A stretch of 33,893 bases of DNA from Acinetobacter sp. BY419 (lineage in GTDB: Bacteria > Pseudomonadota > Gammaproteobacteria > Pseudomonadales > Moraxellaceae): assembly GCF_019038395.1 (NCBI RefSeq), contig NZ_JAGFXZ010000032.1:1-33893 (forward strand), given 5' to 3'. Below are positions 25,790 through 33,893 of the stretch, piece after piece. Numbering within the stretch: the first letter of the stretch is position 1; every line of letters begins with the position of its first letter. Under the pieces are notes generated by a model. The model was given only the letters and a program-made list of their open reading frames with translations. It did no database searches and was not told the origin of the DNA. The translations under genes and the position numbers were made by a program.

Positions 25790-25818
25790 AAAACCACTGT
25801 CATGACAGTGGTTTTTTT
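25790..25818 (+). terminator. Terminator after prpF
   Basis: AAAACCACTGTCA and TGACAGTGGTTTT form a perfect palindrome followed by further T residues, about 33 bases after the stop. Confidence 0.85.
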
Positions 25819-25975
25819 ATGGCTAGAATATATTGTGAGATCTACGTCAGCTTTAAAGCAATCCAAAGATTTAAAGCTGAAAATTCAAGACGATTGTAGG
25901 TACAATAGCGCTTATCAGGACAAGTGGCTCAAACTTGTTATTTTTATCTTTCCGGACTATGTATTCGAGGCAAAT

Positions 25976-26884
25976 GTGTCATCTATTACTGACGTATCAA
26001 TCCATGCATTGACTCAAGCACAACATCGTATTCAACAAGATTTACTGACAGCCTTAGATGCCTTTGCCATTCCTGAACCTTTAAAGTCGGCGGTGCACCA
26101 TGCCGTGATGCTGGGAGGAAAGCGTGTTCGTCCAGCATTATGCTATGCCACAGCAGCACTAAAACCGAATCAAAATACAGCGGCAGTACGCCGTGCTGCG
26201 GTAGCCATCGAGTTTATTCATTGTTATTCACTGGCACATGATGATCTGCCGTGTATGGACAATGATTTGCTGCGCCGTGGTCAGCCGACCTGTCATGTGG
26301 CTTATGGCGAAGATACCGCACTTTTGGCAGGTGATATCCTGCAATCGATGGCTTTCGAAATTTTGGGTAGCCGTCTGTTTGATCAAGGTCCTGCTGTAGA
26401 TGCTTCAATTATATTAAAACAGATGCAGATTCTGGCCACCGCTTCTTCGAAAATGGTGAATGGTCAGGTTTTAGATTTACAGTCAGAAGGCAAAAAAGTC
26501 GATCAGGAAGCACTGGAAACGATTCATCGCAATAAAACCGGTGCTTTGATTAGTGCCGCGATCATGATGGCTGCGGTTACCATTTTTGAAGGTACTGATC
26601 TAGCGATTCCAAAGTTGCGTGAATTTGGACAGGCGATTGGTCTGGCCTTCCAGGTACAGGATGATATTCTCGATATTATTTCCGATACCGAAGTGCTGGG
26701 TAAAACAGCCGGCAAGGATGAACAGGTAGAGAAATCGACCTATCCGGCCTTGATGGGGCTGGAACAGGCCAAAGCCTATGCCCAGCAATTACATGATCAG
26801 GCGATCAATGCCTTGAACCATTTTGAAGGTCAGGCAGAAGAGTTAATGCACATTACCCAGTTTCTGCTCACACGTAAAAGCTGA
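25976..26884 (+). CDS. ispA: Farnesyl diphosphate synthase (IspA)
   Basis: IspA condenses isopentenyl diphosphate with dimethylallyl and geranyl diphosphate to make farnesyl diphosphate, the precursor of undecaprenyl phosphate and quinones. The frame is open from 25802, but the first 58 codons overlap the prpF terminator and are not conserved-looking. The GTG at 25976, with GAGG just upstream, gives a 302-residue protein of normal size (MSSITDVSIHALTQAQ). Motifs visible are GGKRVRPAL, the first Asp-rich motif DDLPCMDND (89-97) followed by RRG, and the second DDILD (229-233). The gene appears to be a single unit with a terminator shared with convergent putP. Confidence 0.94.
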   Translation: MSSITDVSIHALTQAQHRIQQDLLTALDAFAIPEPLKSAVHHAVMLGGKRVRPALCYATAALKPNQNTAAVRRAAVAIEFIHCYSLAHDDLPCMDNDLLRRGQPTCHVAYGEDTALLAGDILQSMAFEILGSRLFDQGPAVDASIILKQMQILATASSKMVNGQVLDLQSEGKKVDQEALETIHRNKTGALISAAIMMAAVTIFEGTDLAIPKLREFGQAIGLAFQVQDDILDIISDTEVLGKTAGKDEQVEKSTYPALMGLEQAKAYAQQLHDQAINALNHFEGQAEELMHITQFLLTRKS

Positions 26885-26924
26885 TCAGGAAATCATCTTT
26901 CTAGAAGTTTAAAATACATGCATA

Positions 26925-26953
26925 AAAAAAGAGGACTTAAGGTCCTCTTTTTT
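26925..26953. terminator. Bidirectional terminator between ispA and putP
   Basis: AAAAAAGAGGAC and GTCCTCTTTTTT form a perfect 12-bp stem with a 5-base loop, with A and T runs suited to both strands. Confidence 0.87.
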
Positions 26954-26965
26954 ACTTATACAGAA

Positions 26966-28456
26966 TTATTTGCTTTCGTTATAGAGACGTTCAGCCTGTT
27001 CAAAACGGTCGGTAATTTCTGCTGTTGGTGCTTTACCCATGAGGCTCACCACCACAATCGCAAGCATTGAACAGATAAAACCGGGAACGATTTCATACAG
27101 TCCAGTTTCCGCGAACAGGTTCTTCCAGGAAATCACCACGACAGCACCAACGATCATACCCGCCAGGGCACCATTCAAGGTCATACGTTTCCAGAACAAT
27201 GACAGGATAATCAGCGGACCAAAAGCGGCACCAAAACCTGCCCAGGCATAAGCGACCAGACCAAGTACTTTAGATTCAGGATTACCTGCCATCCAGATTG
27301 CCAGCAAGGCAATCAGCAGAACCATCAAACGGCCCACCCAGACCAGTTCTTTCTGCGAGGCATTTTTACGCAGGAACGATTTATAAAAATCTTCCGTCAA
27401 GGTACTTGAGCAGACCAGTAATTGACAGCTTAAAGTACTCATTACTGCGGCCAGAATGGCAGCAAGTACCACACCTGCAATCCATGGGTTAAACAGGATT
27501 TTGGTCAATTCCATAAATACTGTTTCAGGGTTGGCATTGACTACGCCTGCCAGTTCCGGATGCTGCTGGAAATAAGCAATACCAAAGAAGCCGGCTGCCA
27601 CCGCACCACCCAGACATAGAATCATCCAGGTCATACCAATGCGGCGTGCATTTGGAATCGACTTGACCGAATCTGCGGCCATAAAGCGCACCAGAATATG
27701 CGGCTGACCAAAATAACCCAAACCCCAGGCCAGCAGGGAAATGATGGCCACAAAGCTGAGATCACCCAGGATGTTCATTGCTTGAGGACGAGCAGCCTCC
27801 AGTGCCAAAGTCACCTGTGACATATCTGAGAACGCCATCAACGTCACGATTGGAGTCAGTAACAGGGCAAAGATCATCAGACTGGCCTGAATGGTGTCGG
27901 TCCAGCTCACAGCCAGGAAGCCACCAATAAACACATAGCTGATGGTGGCAATGGCACTGATCCAGAGCGCGGTGCTGTAAGACATGCCAAACATGCTTTC
28001 GAACAGACGTGCACCTGCAACCATGCCAGAAGCACAGTAAATCGCAAAGAAAATCAGAATCACAAAAGCTGAAACAATACGCAGGATTTTCTTCTGGTCA
28101 TTAAAGCGGTTAGAAAAATAATCTGGCAGGGTTAGGGCGTTGTGCTGAACTTCGGTATGTACCCGCAGACGGCCAGCAACCAGTAACCAATTTAGCCAGG
28201 CACCAATGATCAGTCCGATGGCAATCCACATTTCAGACAGGCCTGAAAGATAGATTGCACCGGGCAGGCCCATCAATAGCCAGCCACTCATGTCGGAAGC
28301 CCCTGCAGAAAGTGCAGTTACGAAACTCCCTAAACGTCGGCCCCCTAAGATGTAATCGGAAAAGTTGCTGGTCGCACGGTAAGCCATCAGGCCGATCACC
28401 ACCATGGCGACAATATAAAAAAGAAAGGTGATTAAAGTTGGATTTAGGGAGCTCAT
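26966..28456 (-). CDS. putP: Sodium/proline symporter PutP
   Basis: PutP imports proline together with Na+ across the inner membrane (SSS family). The start at 28456 gives MSSLNPTLITFLFYIV and a 496-residue protein with about thirteen helices. Upstream in-frame sequence to 28636 (60 codons) is not like the family and was excluded; GGA lies eight bases before the chosen ATG. Diagnostic segments are YILGGRRLGSFVTALSAGASDMSGW, LVAGRLRVHTEVQHNALTLPDYFSNRF and AAVMSTLSCQLLVCSSTLTEDFY, the last with the Na+-binding Ser/Thr residues of this family. No putA is next to it in this window. The 214 bases between putP and qmcA hold its leader and the qmcA terminator. Confidence 0.93.
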   Translation of the reverse strand: MSSLNPTLITFLFYIVAMVVIGLMAYRATSNFSDYILGGRRLGSFVTALSAGASDMSGWLLMGLPGAIYLSGLSEMWIAIGLIIGAWLNWLLVAGRLRVHTEVQHNALTLPDYFSNRFNDQKKILRIVSAFVILIFFAIYCASGMVAGARLFESMFGMSYSTALWISAIATISYVFIGGFLAVSWTDTIQASLMIFALLLTPIVTLMAFSDMSQVTLALEAARPQAMNILGDLSFVAIISLLAWGLGYFGQPHILVRFMAADSVKSIPNARRIGMTWMILCLGGAVAAGFFGIAYFQQHPELAGVVNANPETVFMELTKILFNPWIAGVVLAAILAAVMSTLSCQLLVCSSTLTEDFYKSFLRKNASQKELVWVGRLMVLLIALLAIWMAGNPESKVLGLVAYAWAGFGAAFGPLIILSLFWKRMTLNGALAGMIVGAVVVISWKNLFAETGLYEIVPGFICSMLAIVVVSLMGKAPTAEITDRFEQAERLYNESK

Positions 28457-28623
28457 ACGGTATCCATTTTCGAGTTGGACAGTAATCGAATAAGGACTTA
28501 TTTTGATGTTAGATGCTGTTGCGAAACACAGATCTGGCATCAAAGCCCAAAGGATTTCAAAAAATAACGCGAAATTTAAGCATAAATTCACAATTATTGC
28601 TGAGATTTTCCTACTCAAATGAA

Positions 28624-28651
28624 AAATAGGCAACATATCTGCTGCCTATTT
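28624..28651 (-). terminator. Terminator of the nfeD-qmcA pair
   Basis: AAATAGGCA / TGCCTATTT is a perfect 9-bp stem with a 10-base loop, ending in a T run on the minus strand about 20 bases after the qmcA stop. Confidence 0.75.
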
Positions 28652-28670
28652 GATTGAACTTATAAAGTTT

Positions 28671-29528
28671 CTACTTGAGAGGTCGGCCCATCACGCCACG
28701 AATCGTATTCAAGATATCTGCAGGTAAAACCACAGTTTTGGCATTTGGTGACTTGGCCATATCTTGTATGGCCTTGATATATTGCTCACCCAGTAAATAC
28801 GCCACCGGAATCTCATTATTACCAATGGCAGAAGTCACCATGTCAATTGCACGTTGTGAAGATTCAGCCAGAACGACTTGAGCTTCGGCATCACGGCGGG
28901 ATGCTTCCAGACGACCATCCGCTTCCAGAATCGCAGCCTGTTTTTCACCATCAGCCTTGGTTACAGTTGCACGGCGCTGACGTTCAGCAGCGGCCTGTTC
29001 TTCCATCGCAGTTTGCATAGTGACTGAAGGTTTAATATCCTGAATTTCAACTGTTTTTAGAGTAATGCCCCAGTCCGAGATGTCATCAGAAATACTGGAT
29101 TTTAAACGTGCTTTAATATGATCACGTGAAGATAAAGCATCGTCCAGATCCATTTCACCGACAATCGAACGCAATGACGTTTGTACCAGGTTTTGAATTG
29201 CCCAAGAATAGTTTTCAATCCCGTAAACTGCTTTTTCCGGTGTGGTCAGATTGATATAGGCCACGGCATTCATCAGCAGAACCGCGTTATCACGGGTAAT
29301 CACTTCCTGTGAGGGAATATCCAGAACGATATCTTTGGTTGTGACTTTATAGGCGACTTCATCTACATAGGGAATGACAAAATTCAGACCTGGATTCAGC
29401 GTCGTATGGTATTTACCCAGACGCTGTACGATCCATTTGTAGCCTTGCGGCACAAGCCGGACACCTTTAAAAATGGTAATTGCCACAAAGGCCAGAAACG
29501 CGATAACAATGATAGAACCACCAGACAT
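28671..29528 (-). CDS. qmcA: SPFH/band 7 membrane protein (QmcA/paraslipin type)
   Basis: QmcA-type proteins are membrane-anchored SPFH oligomers linked to membrane microdomains and protease control. The 285-residue sequence has one N-terminal membrane helix (about 4-22), then the SPFH domain starting GVRLVPQGYKWIVQRLGKYHTTLNPGLNFVIPY, the motif QEVITRDNAVLLMNAVAYI, and a coiled-coil stretch rich in Ala, Glu and Gln (about 180-225). It is preceded by the NfeD-type gene with only three bases between them, the usual SPFH-NfeD partnership. Start and length are normal. Confidence 0.92.
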   Translation of the reverse strand: MSGGSIIVIAFLAFVAITIFKGVRLVPQGYKWIVQRLGKYHTTLNPGLNFVIPYVDEVAYKVTTKDIVLDIPSQEVITRDNAVLLMNAVAYINLTTPEKAVYGIENYSWAIQNLVQTSLRSIVGEMDLDDALSSRDHIKARLKSSISDDISDWGITLKTVEIQDIKPSVTMQTAMEEQAAAERQRRATVTKADGEKQAAILEADGRLEASRRDAEAQVVLAESSQRAIDMVTSAIGNNEIPVAYLLGEQYIKAIQDMAKSPNAKTVVLPADILNTIRGVMGRPLK

Positions 29529-29531
29529 AAC

Positions 29532-30014
29532 TTATTCACCTTTTTCATTTTGATAATGAGTGCTGTGGGGTTGTACGACCAGATCATTCCCCAGGATATC
29601 CACGACGCGAACACGGTCACCGACCTGAACTGGATCCAGAGTACGGCACTCCCATTCATCTGAGCCCAAAACCGGCATTGGAAAGCGTACCCGGATTTGC
29701 CCATGATCCAGATTAATCTGAATGACCATGCCAATCTGGCCAATCGTCGCTTCACGCGACAGGCCAGCTTTGGTTTTATCGGTTGAAAGTGGCTTGATAA
29801 ATTTAAACCATGCCAACGTACAAAGGACGGACAAAACAATCCAGGTCAGGATCTGGGTGGTCAGTCCCATCATCGGGAACATCCAGTATAAAATGCCCAC
29901 CAAAATGGCGCCGATACCAAACCACAGGGCGGCAAATGCAGGCAGAAGTAATTCCGAAAGAATCAGCAAAACGCCTAATACAAACCAGTGCCAGGGTTCA
30001 GTAACAAATTCCAT
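29532..30014 (-). CDS. NfeD-family membrane protein (YbbJ-like)
   Basis: This is a short NfeD-like partner of the SPFH protein encoded just downstream. The 160-residue protein has three or four hydrophobic helices in its first 75 residues (WHWFVLGVLLILSELLLPAF, WFGIGAILVGILYWMF, ILTWIVLSVLCTLAWFKF). A C-terminal OB-fold domain follows, with GQIGMVIQ, RVRFPMPVLGSDEWEC and VQVGDRVRVVDILGNDLVV. AGGT lies eight bases upstream of the ATG. Family members are thought to assist assembly or positioning of SPFH scaffolds in the inner membrane. Confidence 0.9.
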   Translation of the reverse strand: MEFVTEPWHWFVLGVLLILSELLLPAFAALWFGIGAILVGILYWMFPMMGLTTQILTWIVLSVLCTLAWFKFIKPLSTDKTKAGLSREATIGQIGMVIQINLDHGQIRVRFPMPVLGSDEWECRTLDPVQVGDRVRVVDILGNDLVVQPHSTHYQNEKGE

Positions 30015-30115
30015 ATCGTGACCTATATCGCTAAGTGTTTAATAAATCATCATCTTTATATGATTAACTCCAATGTAACAGATGCCCGTTCAGATGAATA
30101 TAAAAAATTCGTACC

Positions 30116-31033
30116 TTAAAATTTCGCTGGACGTGCCGGCTTGAATGCGGCAGGTGACTGCTTGAAATCAGTAATTGCTTTCTGGATGGCACGAATTTTC
30201 AGCTGAGCTGCTTTTTCACCTTCGAGAATAGTTTCATTGCTGGCTTTTAAATCCAGTGTACCAATATGGCCGACTTTGGGCTGGATCACCACAGTAGCCT
30301 GATTGAGTTCCTCATTAATACTTTGCTGTCCCATAATATTCAGGGTCTGGTCCAGCACACCCCACATATTCAGGGCTTTATTGCCACCCGGACGGGCAGA
30401 AATATCCACGGCAATCACAATATCTGCTCCCATATCTTTGGCAGTCTTGACCGGGATCGGACTGACCAGGCCGCCATCGACATATTTAGTTCCGCCAATC
30501 ACTGCCGGGACAAACACATTCGGGATACTGCAGGAAGCACGAACTGCCTGTCCGGCATTGCCTTTAATAAAATCTGCCTTGCGGCCAGTGTCCAGTCGGG
30601 TCGCTACCGCAGCAAAGCGGATAGGGAACTGTTCAATCGGTTTATTCGCCACATTTTTGTTGACGAAATCCTGCAGTTTTTGTCCGGCAATAATCCCTTG
30701 TCGATTTAAGGTTAAATCGCGGATATCCGATTCTTTAAAATTCAGGGCAATTTGCTGTAACTGATAAGGTGATTTGCCGCTGGCATACAGGCTGCCGACA
30801 AAACTGCCGGCGCTGGTGCCAGTGACAATTTTCGGTTTAATGCCGTGTGACTCCAGCACTTTAATGACACCAATGTGAGCAAAACCTTTAGCGCCGCCGC
30901 CGCCGAGGGCAAGGGCGACTACAGGCTCACGGGCTTGTATTGGTGTGGCAGGCGTCGGTGTTTTGGTGGCTTTGTCACAGGCTGCAAGACTTAAACCAAG
31001 ACAGCCAATCAAGGCATAGCGGGCTAATTTCAT
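30116..31033 (-). CDS. Patatin-like phospholipase lipoprotein (RssA-like)
   Basis: This is a predicted serine acyl-hydrolase of the patatin family, anchored as a lipoprotein. The signal peptide ends with lipobox LAAC (Cys19) and Asp20 follows the cysteine, which in E. coli would favour retention in the inner membrane. The catalytic features are intact: the glycine-rich oxyanion loop LGGGGAKGFAH (43-53), nucleophile Ser74 in GTSAGS, and Asp186 in the VDGGLVSPIPV motif. At 305 residues it is compact and lacks a passenger or barrel domain. Its substrate, lysophospholipid or other, is unknown. The ribosome-binding site is weak. It follows the PlsC-like gene on the same strand after 62 bases, so the two may be co-transcribed. 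Confidence 0.9.
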   Translation of the reverse strand: MKLARYALIGCLGLSLAACDKATKTPTPATPIQAREPVVALALGGGGAKGFAHIGVIKVLESHGIKPKIVTGTSAGSFVGSLYASGKSPYQLQQIALNFKESDIRDLTLNRQGIIAGQKLQDFVNKNVANKPIEQFPIRFAAVATRLDTGRKADFIKGNAGQAVRASCSIPNVFVPAVIGGTKYVDGGLVSPIPVKTAKDMGADIVIAVDISARPGGNKALNMWGVLDQTLNIMGQQSINEELNQATVVIQPKVGHIGTLDLKASNETILEGEKAAQLKIRAIQKAITDFKQSPAAFKPARPAKF

Positions 31034-31095
31034 TATAAAACTGGTGATTAAATCAACAAAATTCAGGCTATCACACCAAAAAAAGCCGTATTTGC

Positions 31096-31725
31096 CTAGT
31101 CTTTTTTCAAAAGCTTTTGTAACGGCTTGGCTATCCAGTCTGGGTTTTTGGCCGAGAGTTTTCCTTGATAATGCTGATAGATCTGTTCCAGGTCATGATC
31201 AAAATCACCGGTCAGATGGTAAACGCCTAAAATATGAATGGTCTTGATGTCGTAATCAAAGGAGAACATCACAATCGGCAAATGGGCTGCCTTGGCAATA
31301 TGATAAAAACCGCTGCGGATTTTTTCCGGTGCCTTGCGTGAACCTTCTGGCGCCATCCCGACCCAGATCTGCGGCGATTTTTCAATAATCTCGACAATCT
31401 GTCGGGTATGGCCTTGTGGGGTATCACGTACTACTGGAACAACGCCGATCCATTTTAGAAGCGGTTTTAGCGGGGTACGAAACAGGCTATCTTTGCCAAA
31501 AATGGTAATCTGAATTCCCAAACCAAGCAGGGCATTAAAACCCAGCCAGGCATCAATATTGGAGGTATGCGGGGAAATAATCGCGACTGCTTTGGGCAAA
31601 TCTGGAAATTCTCCTTCCAGACGCCAGCCTTGGGCCAAGAAAAGCTGCCTGAAAAAAGTCTGGCTCAGCTTGCTGCCACGGGCTGGTACATGCGGCGGGA
31701 GTTGGGGGAAACGGGTCTGGGTCAT
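31096..31725 (-). CDS. PlsC-like 1-acylglycerol-3-phosphate acyltransferase family protein
   Basis: This 209-residue protein belongs to the glycerolipid acyltransferase superfamily. Motif I is HTSNID (His53-X4-Asp58), motif III is APEGSR (125-130, with Glu127), and GKDSLFRTPLKPLLKWIGVVPVVRD lies between them, as in short PlsC-like enzymes. No clear membrane helix is present, though the region around residues 60-75 is hydrophobic. It probably acylates a lysophospholipid or a related polar lipid. Neighbouring patatin-like and QmcA/NfeD genes suggest a role in membrane lipid turnover. It is divergent from the MFS gene. Confidence 0.87.
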   Translation of the reverse strand: MTQTRFPQLPPHVPARGSKLSQTFFRQLFLAQGWRLEGEFPDLPKAVAIISPHTSNIDAWLGFNALLGLGIQITIFGKDSLFRTPLKPLLKWIGVVPVVRDTPQGHTRQIVEIIEKSPQIWVGMAPEGSRKAPEKIRSGFYHIAKAAHLPIVMFSFDYDIKTIHILGVYHLTGDFDHDLEQIYQHYQGKLSAKNPDWIAKPLQKLLKKD

Positions 31726-31862
31726 TGTTTTTGTCCCTTCCTGAAAATTATTTTTCTTTATTTTTGATCATATTAGACTGTTGTAAAATCCGGATCATTG
31801 GCAAAATGTATAGCATCTGAAATGCCGTTGCTGCACTTTTACCCTAAGGACCTGGCCTGAAT

Positions 31863-33101
31863 ATGCGGAATACCTATATTTTACTGTTTTCGCTGTATTG
31901 GGCACAGGGGCTTCCCGTCGGGTTTATGACTCATGCCCTGCCGGTCATTCTGCGGGCTGAAGGGGTATCACTGGCACATATCGGTGGCTTTGGCTTGCTG
32001 ATGATACCGTGGTCGATCAAAATATTCTGGGCGCCTTTAGTCGATCGGCATGGATCGAGTGCCAAAGGTCATTACCGCAGCTGGATTATTCCCTTGCAAT
32101 GGCTATCAGTTGCTGTATTGATTGGACTTTCTTTTCTGCCGATTCAGGCTTTAAACCAGCCCCTGTATCTACTGCTGTTTTTTATCATGCTTTTGCTGAT
32201 GAATGGTATTGGGGCCACGCAGGATATTGCGACCGATGCACTGGCAGTCAATATTCTGAAAAATGAACAGCAACACTGGGGCAATACCTTTCAGGTGGTC
32301 GGTTCGCGTCTGGGATTCATTGTCGGAGGCGGGGCCATATTATGGCTGCTCGATCTGCTGCAATGGCAAAGTACCTTTCTGTTACTGGCTGCTCTGGTTT
32401 TTCTTAATACTTTACCCATTTTGGTTTTTAGAGAAGCTGAGCATTCAAAAATTACTGCGTCAGCTGATAAACGACCTGTATTCAGCAATATAAAAACCTA
32501 TTTTCAATACTTCTGGTCAGATTTAACCTTGGCGAGGTGGCTTCTGGTTTTACTGACCTTTAAAATCACCGATGGTTTATCCGGGCCTTTATTAAAACCT
32601 TTAATGGTAGATCTCGGACTGAGCTTTAGCCAGATTGGCCTTTATGTCACCATGCTGGGAGCCATGGCTGCCTTGATTGGGGCCGCACTGGCCGGTTGGT
32701 GCCTGAAATACTGGTCGCGCAGCCGGAGTTTACTGATTTTCTCTGTTCTGAAAATCATGACTTTAATGGCTTATGCCTGGTTAGCTGCCCAGTATGAAAT
32801 CCAAAACAAAGTAGAAAACTGGATCATTTATCTGATCAATGCCGCTGAAGACATGATCTCTGCCATGCTTTTGGTGGTCATGTTGACCTTGGTCATGCAA
32901 TACAGTCGCAAGCATCTGGCCGGTACTGATTTTACCTTTCAGGTGGCGCTGATGGCCACAGTGAGTGGTGGGTTATATAGTCTGAGTGGGATATTAGGGG
33001 ATTATTTGGGATATGCACAGTATTTAACATCCATTGTATGGATCAGCGTGTTTTTATTATGGCCTATCGTATTTTGGGGTAGAACAAAGCAAGACTCCTA
33101 A
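31863..33101 (+). CDS. MFS transporter, AmpG/RhtX-like (PAT family)
   Basis: This 412-residue inner-membrane permease has about twelve helices. Its opening YWAQGLPVGFMTHALPVILRAEG and the motif GATQDIATDALAV are typical of the peptide/acetyl-CoA/drug branch that includes AmpG (muropeptide permease) and the siderophore importers RhtX and FptX. WAPLVDRHG between helices 2 and 3 is the MFS loop motif. It is shorter than E. coli AmpG. No siderophore or peptidoglycan recycling gene is adjacent, so the substrate is open. The Shine-Dalgarno (AAGGA) is rather far from the ATG at 31863. No clear terminator follows. Confidence 0.85.
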   Translation: MRNTYILLFSLYWAQGLPVGFMTHALPVILRAEGVSLAHIGGFGLLMIPWSIKIFWAPLVDRHGSSAKGHYRSWIIPLQWLSVAVLIGLSFLPIQALNQPLYLLLFFIMLLLMNGIGATQDIATDALAVNILKNEQQHWGNTFQVVGSRLGFIVGGGAILWLLDLLQWQSTFLLLAALVFLNTLPILVFREAEHSKITASADKRPVFSNIKTYFQYFWSDLTLARWLLVLLTFKITDGLSGPLLKPLMVDLGLSFSQIGLYVTMLGAMAALIGAALAGWCLKYWSRSRSLLIFSVLKIMTLMAYAWLAAQYEIQNKVENWIIYLINAAEDMISAMLLVVMLTLVMQYSRKHLAGTDFTFQVALMATVSGGLYSLSGILGDYLGYAQYLTSIVWISVFLLWPIVFWGRTKQDS

Positions 33102-33337
33102 TCATTGCAAAGCATCAATTAAAGCCGTATTAAAAACAAACAATTTATTTTAAAAGTGTCGTTAATACATATTTTAGCTAAAAGTATGAGATAAAAATGA
33201 TTTCAAACTGAGTCGAAAATTGTTAAATTCCTGATGTTTTCATACGACTTGTTATGTACGCAGGGTTAAAAAACATAAATCCATTAAAATCTGTGACATG
33301 ATAAGGATGATTTTTAACTATGCATATTGCATATTGT

Positions 33338-33355
33338 TCGCGAGTACTCTCGCGA
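33338..33355. promoter_or_regulatory. Perfect inverted repeat TCGCGAG-TACT-CTCGCGA upstream of the DcaP-like gene
   Basis: It is a GC-rich 7-bp palindrome in otherwise AT-rich DNA, 112-129 bases before the porin start. No T run follows, so it is more likely an operator or leader hairpin than a terminator. The rest of 33102-33466 is AT-rich, with a short direct repeat (TGCATAT twice, 33321-33334) and no convincing gene. Confidence 0.45.
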
Positions 33356-33466
33356 GATAATAAAATAAGTCAATTTATAATTAAAGATATTCCACAAGGT
33401 TTAGATTTTAGTGGGAATCAGTGAGCTTTCAATGCCAATGAACGTTTGTTCAATATGGAGAATTTA

Positions 33467-33893
33467 ATGAGTCAAGTTTTAACACGAAAGTTTTTAGCTA
33501 AGGGATTAGCAGTTGCAGTAACAACCTTGATGATGGGGACGGTTGCACATGCTGAAACACAAGAGCAAAAAGAAATTAAGCAGCTGCGTCAAGAAGTTGA
33601 AGCACTAAAAGCATTAGTAACACAGCAGCAACAAGTTCAGCAAACTCAAGCCGTACAGATTGAACAAGTTAAAGCAGCACCACAACCATCAGCAGCTGCA
33701 CCGAAAGCGCTAAGTACAAAATCAGATACTGAAGTGAAGCTATATGGTTTTGTTCGTGGTGATGCGAACTATATCATTGAAGGTTCAGCAGGAGACTTCT
33801 CTGACGTTGCTAAAACCAATGGTCAAACCAGAGACAAGTTAGTCGCAACAGCAAAAACAACACGAGTTGGTTTAGATTTTAAAACCAGTGTTA
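33467..33893 (+). CDS. DcaP-like outer-membrane porin, N-terminal part (cut by window edge)
   Basis: The first 142 codons are visible. A signal peptide (KFLAKGLAVAVTTLMMGTVAHA, cleaved after AHA near residue 29) is followed by a short coiled coil (about 31-70, QEQKEIKQLRQEVEALKALV) and a Gln/Ala/Pro-rich linker. The start of a beta barrel then follows, with VKLYGFVRGDANYII. This arrangement is typical of DcaP-type trimeric channels of Acinetobacter, which take up small negatively charged compounds. GGAG lies seven bases before the ATG at 33467. The remainder is outside the window. Confidence 0.87.
   Translation, partial: MSQVLTRKFLAKGLAVAVTTLMMGTVAHAETQEQKEIKQLRQEVEALKALVTQQQQVQQTQAVQIEQVKAAPQPSAAAPKALSTKSDTEVKLYGFVRGDANYIIEGSAGDFSDVAKTNGQTRDKLVATAKTTRVGLDFKTSV

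Noticed and set aside
25802..25975. 58-codon N-terminal extension of the ispA reading frame
   Set aside because: It overlaps the prpF terminator hairpin, is not like the family, and the GTG at 25976 has a good ribosome-binding site and gives a normal length.
28457..28636. 60-codon N-terminal extension of the putP reading frame
   Set aside because: The conserved PutP N-terminus starts at the ATG at 28456. The upstream residues look like translated leader DNA.
33320..33424. 34-codon frame (MHIAYCSRVLSRDNK...) ahead of the porin
   Set aside because: The ribosome-binding site is too far away, there is no recognisable protein feature, and the palindrome inside it explains the sequence better.

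Overview
The window looks like chromosomal DNA from an Acinetobacter species. The strongest evidence is a wax ester synthase/diacylglycerol acyltransferase closely matching AtfA of A. baylyi as I remember it, together with a DcaP-type porin, the gatCAB | mreBCD-maf-rng arrangement, paired FadL-like outer-membrane proteins and generally AT-rich intergenic DNA. No species can be assigned from this sequence alone.

Layout. 1-630: the left end of an IS3-family insertion sequence that has cut off the 3' end of an AT-rich gene of unknown function. 660-3986 (minus): gatC-gatA-gatB, the tRNA-dependent amidotransferase. 4119-8566 (plus): mreB-mreC-mreD-maf-rng, the cell-shape cluster with a nucleotide pyrophosphatase and RNase G. 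8699-8872: a 57-codon gene with its own ribosome-binding site. 9077-11366 (minus): atfA (storage lipid) and cysH (sulfate assimilation). 11571-12188 (plus): thrH. 12254-15005 (minus): two FadL-family paralogues in tandem, with related dyad motifs upstream of each and a four-copy 11-bp repeat between them. 15006-16012: about 1 kb with no convincing gene, containing an island of small hairpins. 16013-22496 (plus): a four-gene export operon made of an outer-membrane lipoprotein factor, a periplasmic adaptor, an RbbA-type double-ATPase/permease and a YhhJ-type permease. 22713-22788 (minus): tRNA-Arg(CCU). 22881-24233 (minus): AroP-like permease. 24567-26884 (plus): a PrpF-family isomerase and ispA. 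26966-31725 (minus): putP, qmcA-nfeD, a patatin-like lipoprotein and a PlsC-like acyltransferase. 31863-33101 (plus): an AmpG-like MFS transporter. 33467-end (plus): the start of a DcaP-like porin.

Most of this is core housekeeping chromosome: translation fidelity, cell wall shape, RNA turnover, isoprenoid, sulfur and amino-acid metabolism. Convergent gene pairs are separated by clean, often bidirectional, hairpin terminators. The parts most worth a second look are the RbbA-type operon, which carries its own outer-membrane component and has weakly similar sequence on both flanks; the regulatory DNA of the fadL pair; the gene-free 15-16 kb region; and the IS junction at the left edge. I did not find a clear new defence, CRISPR, phage or toxin system.
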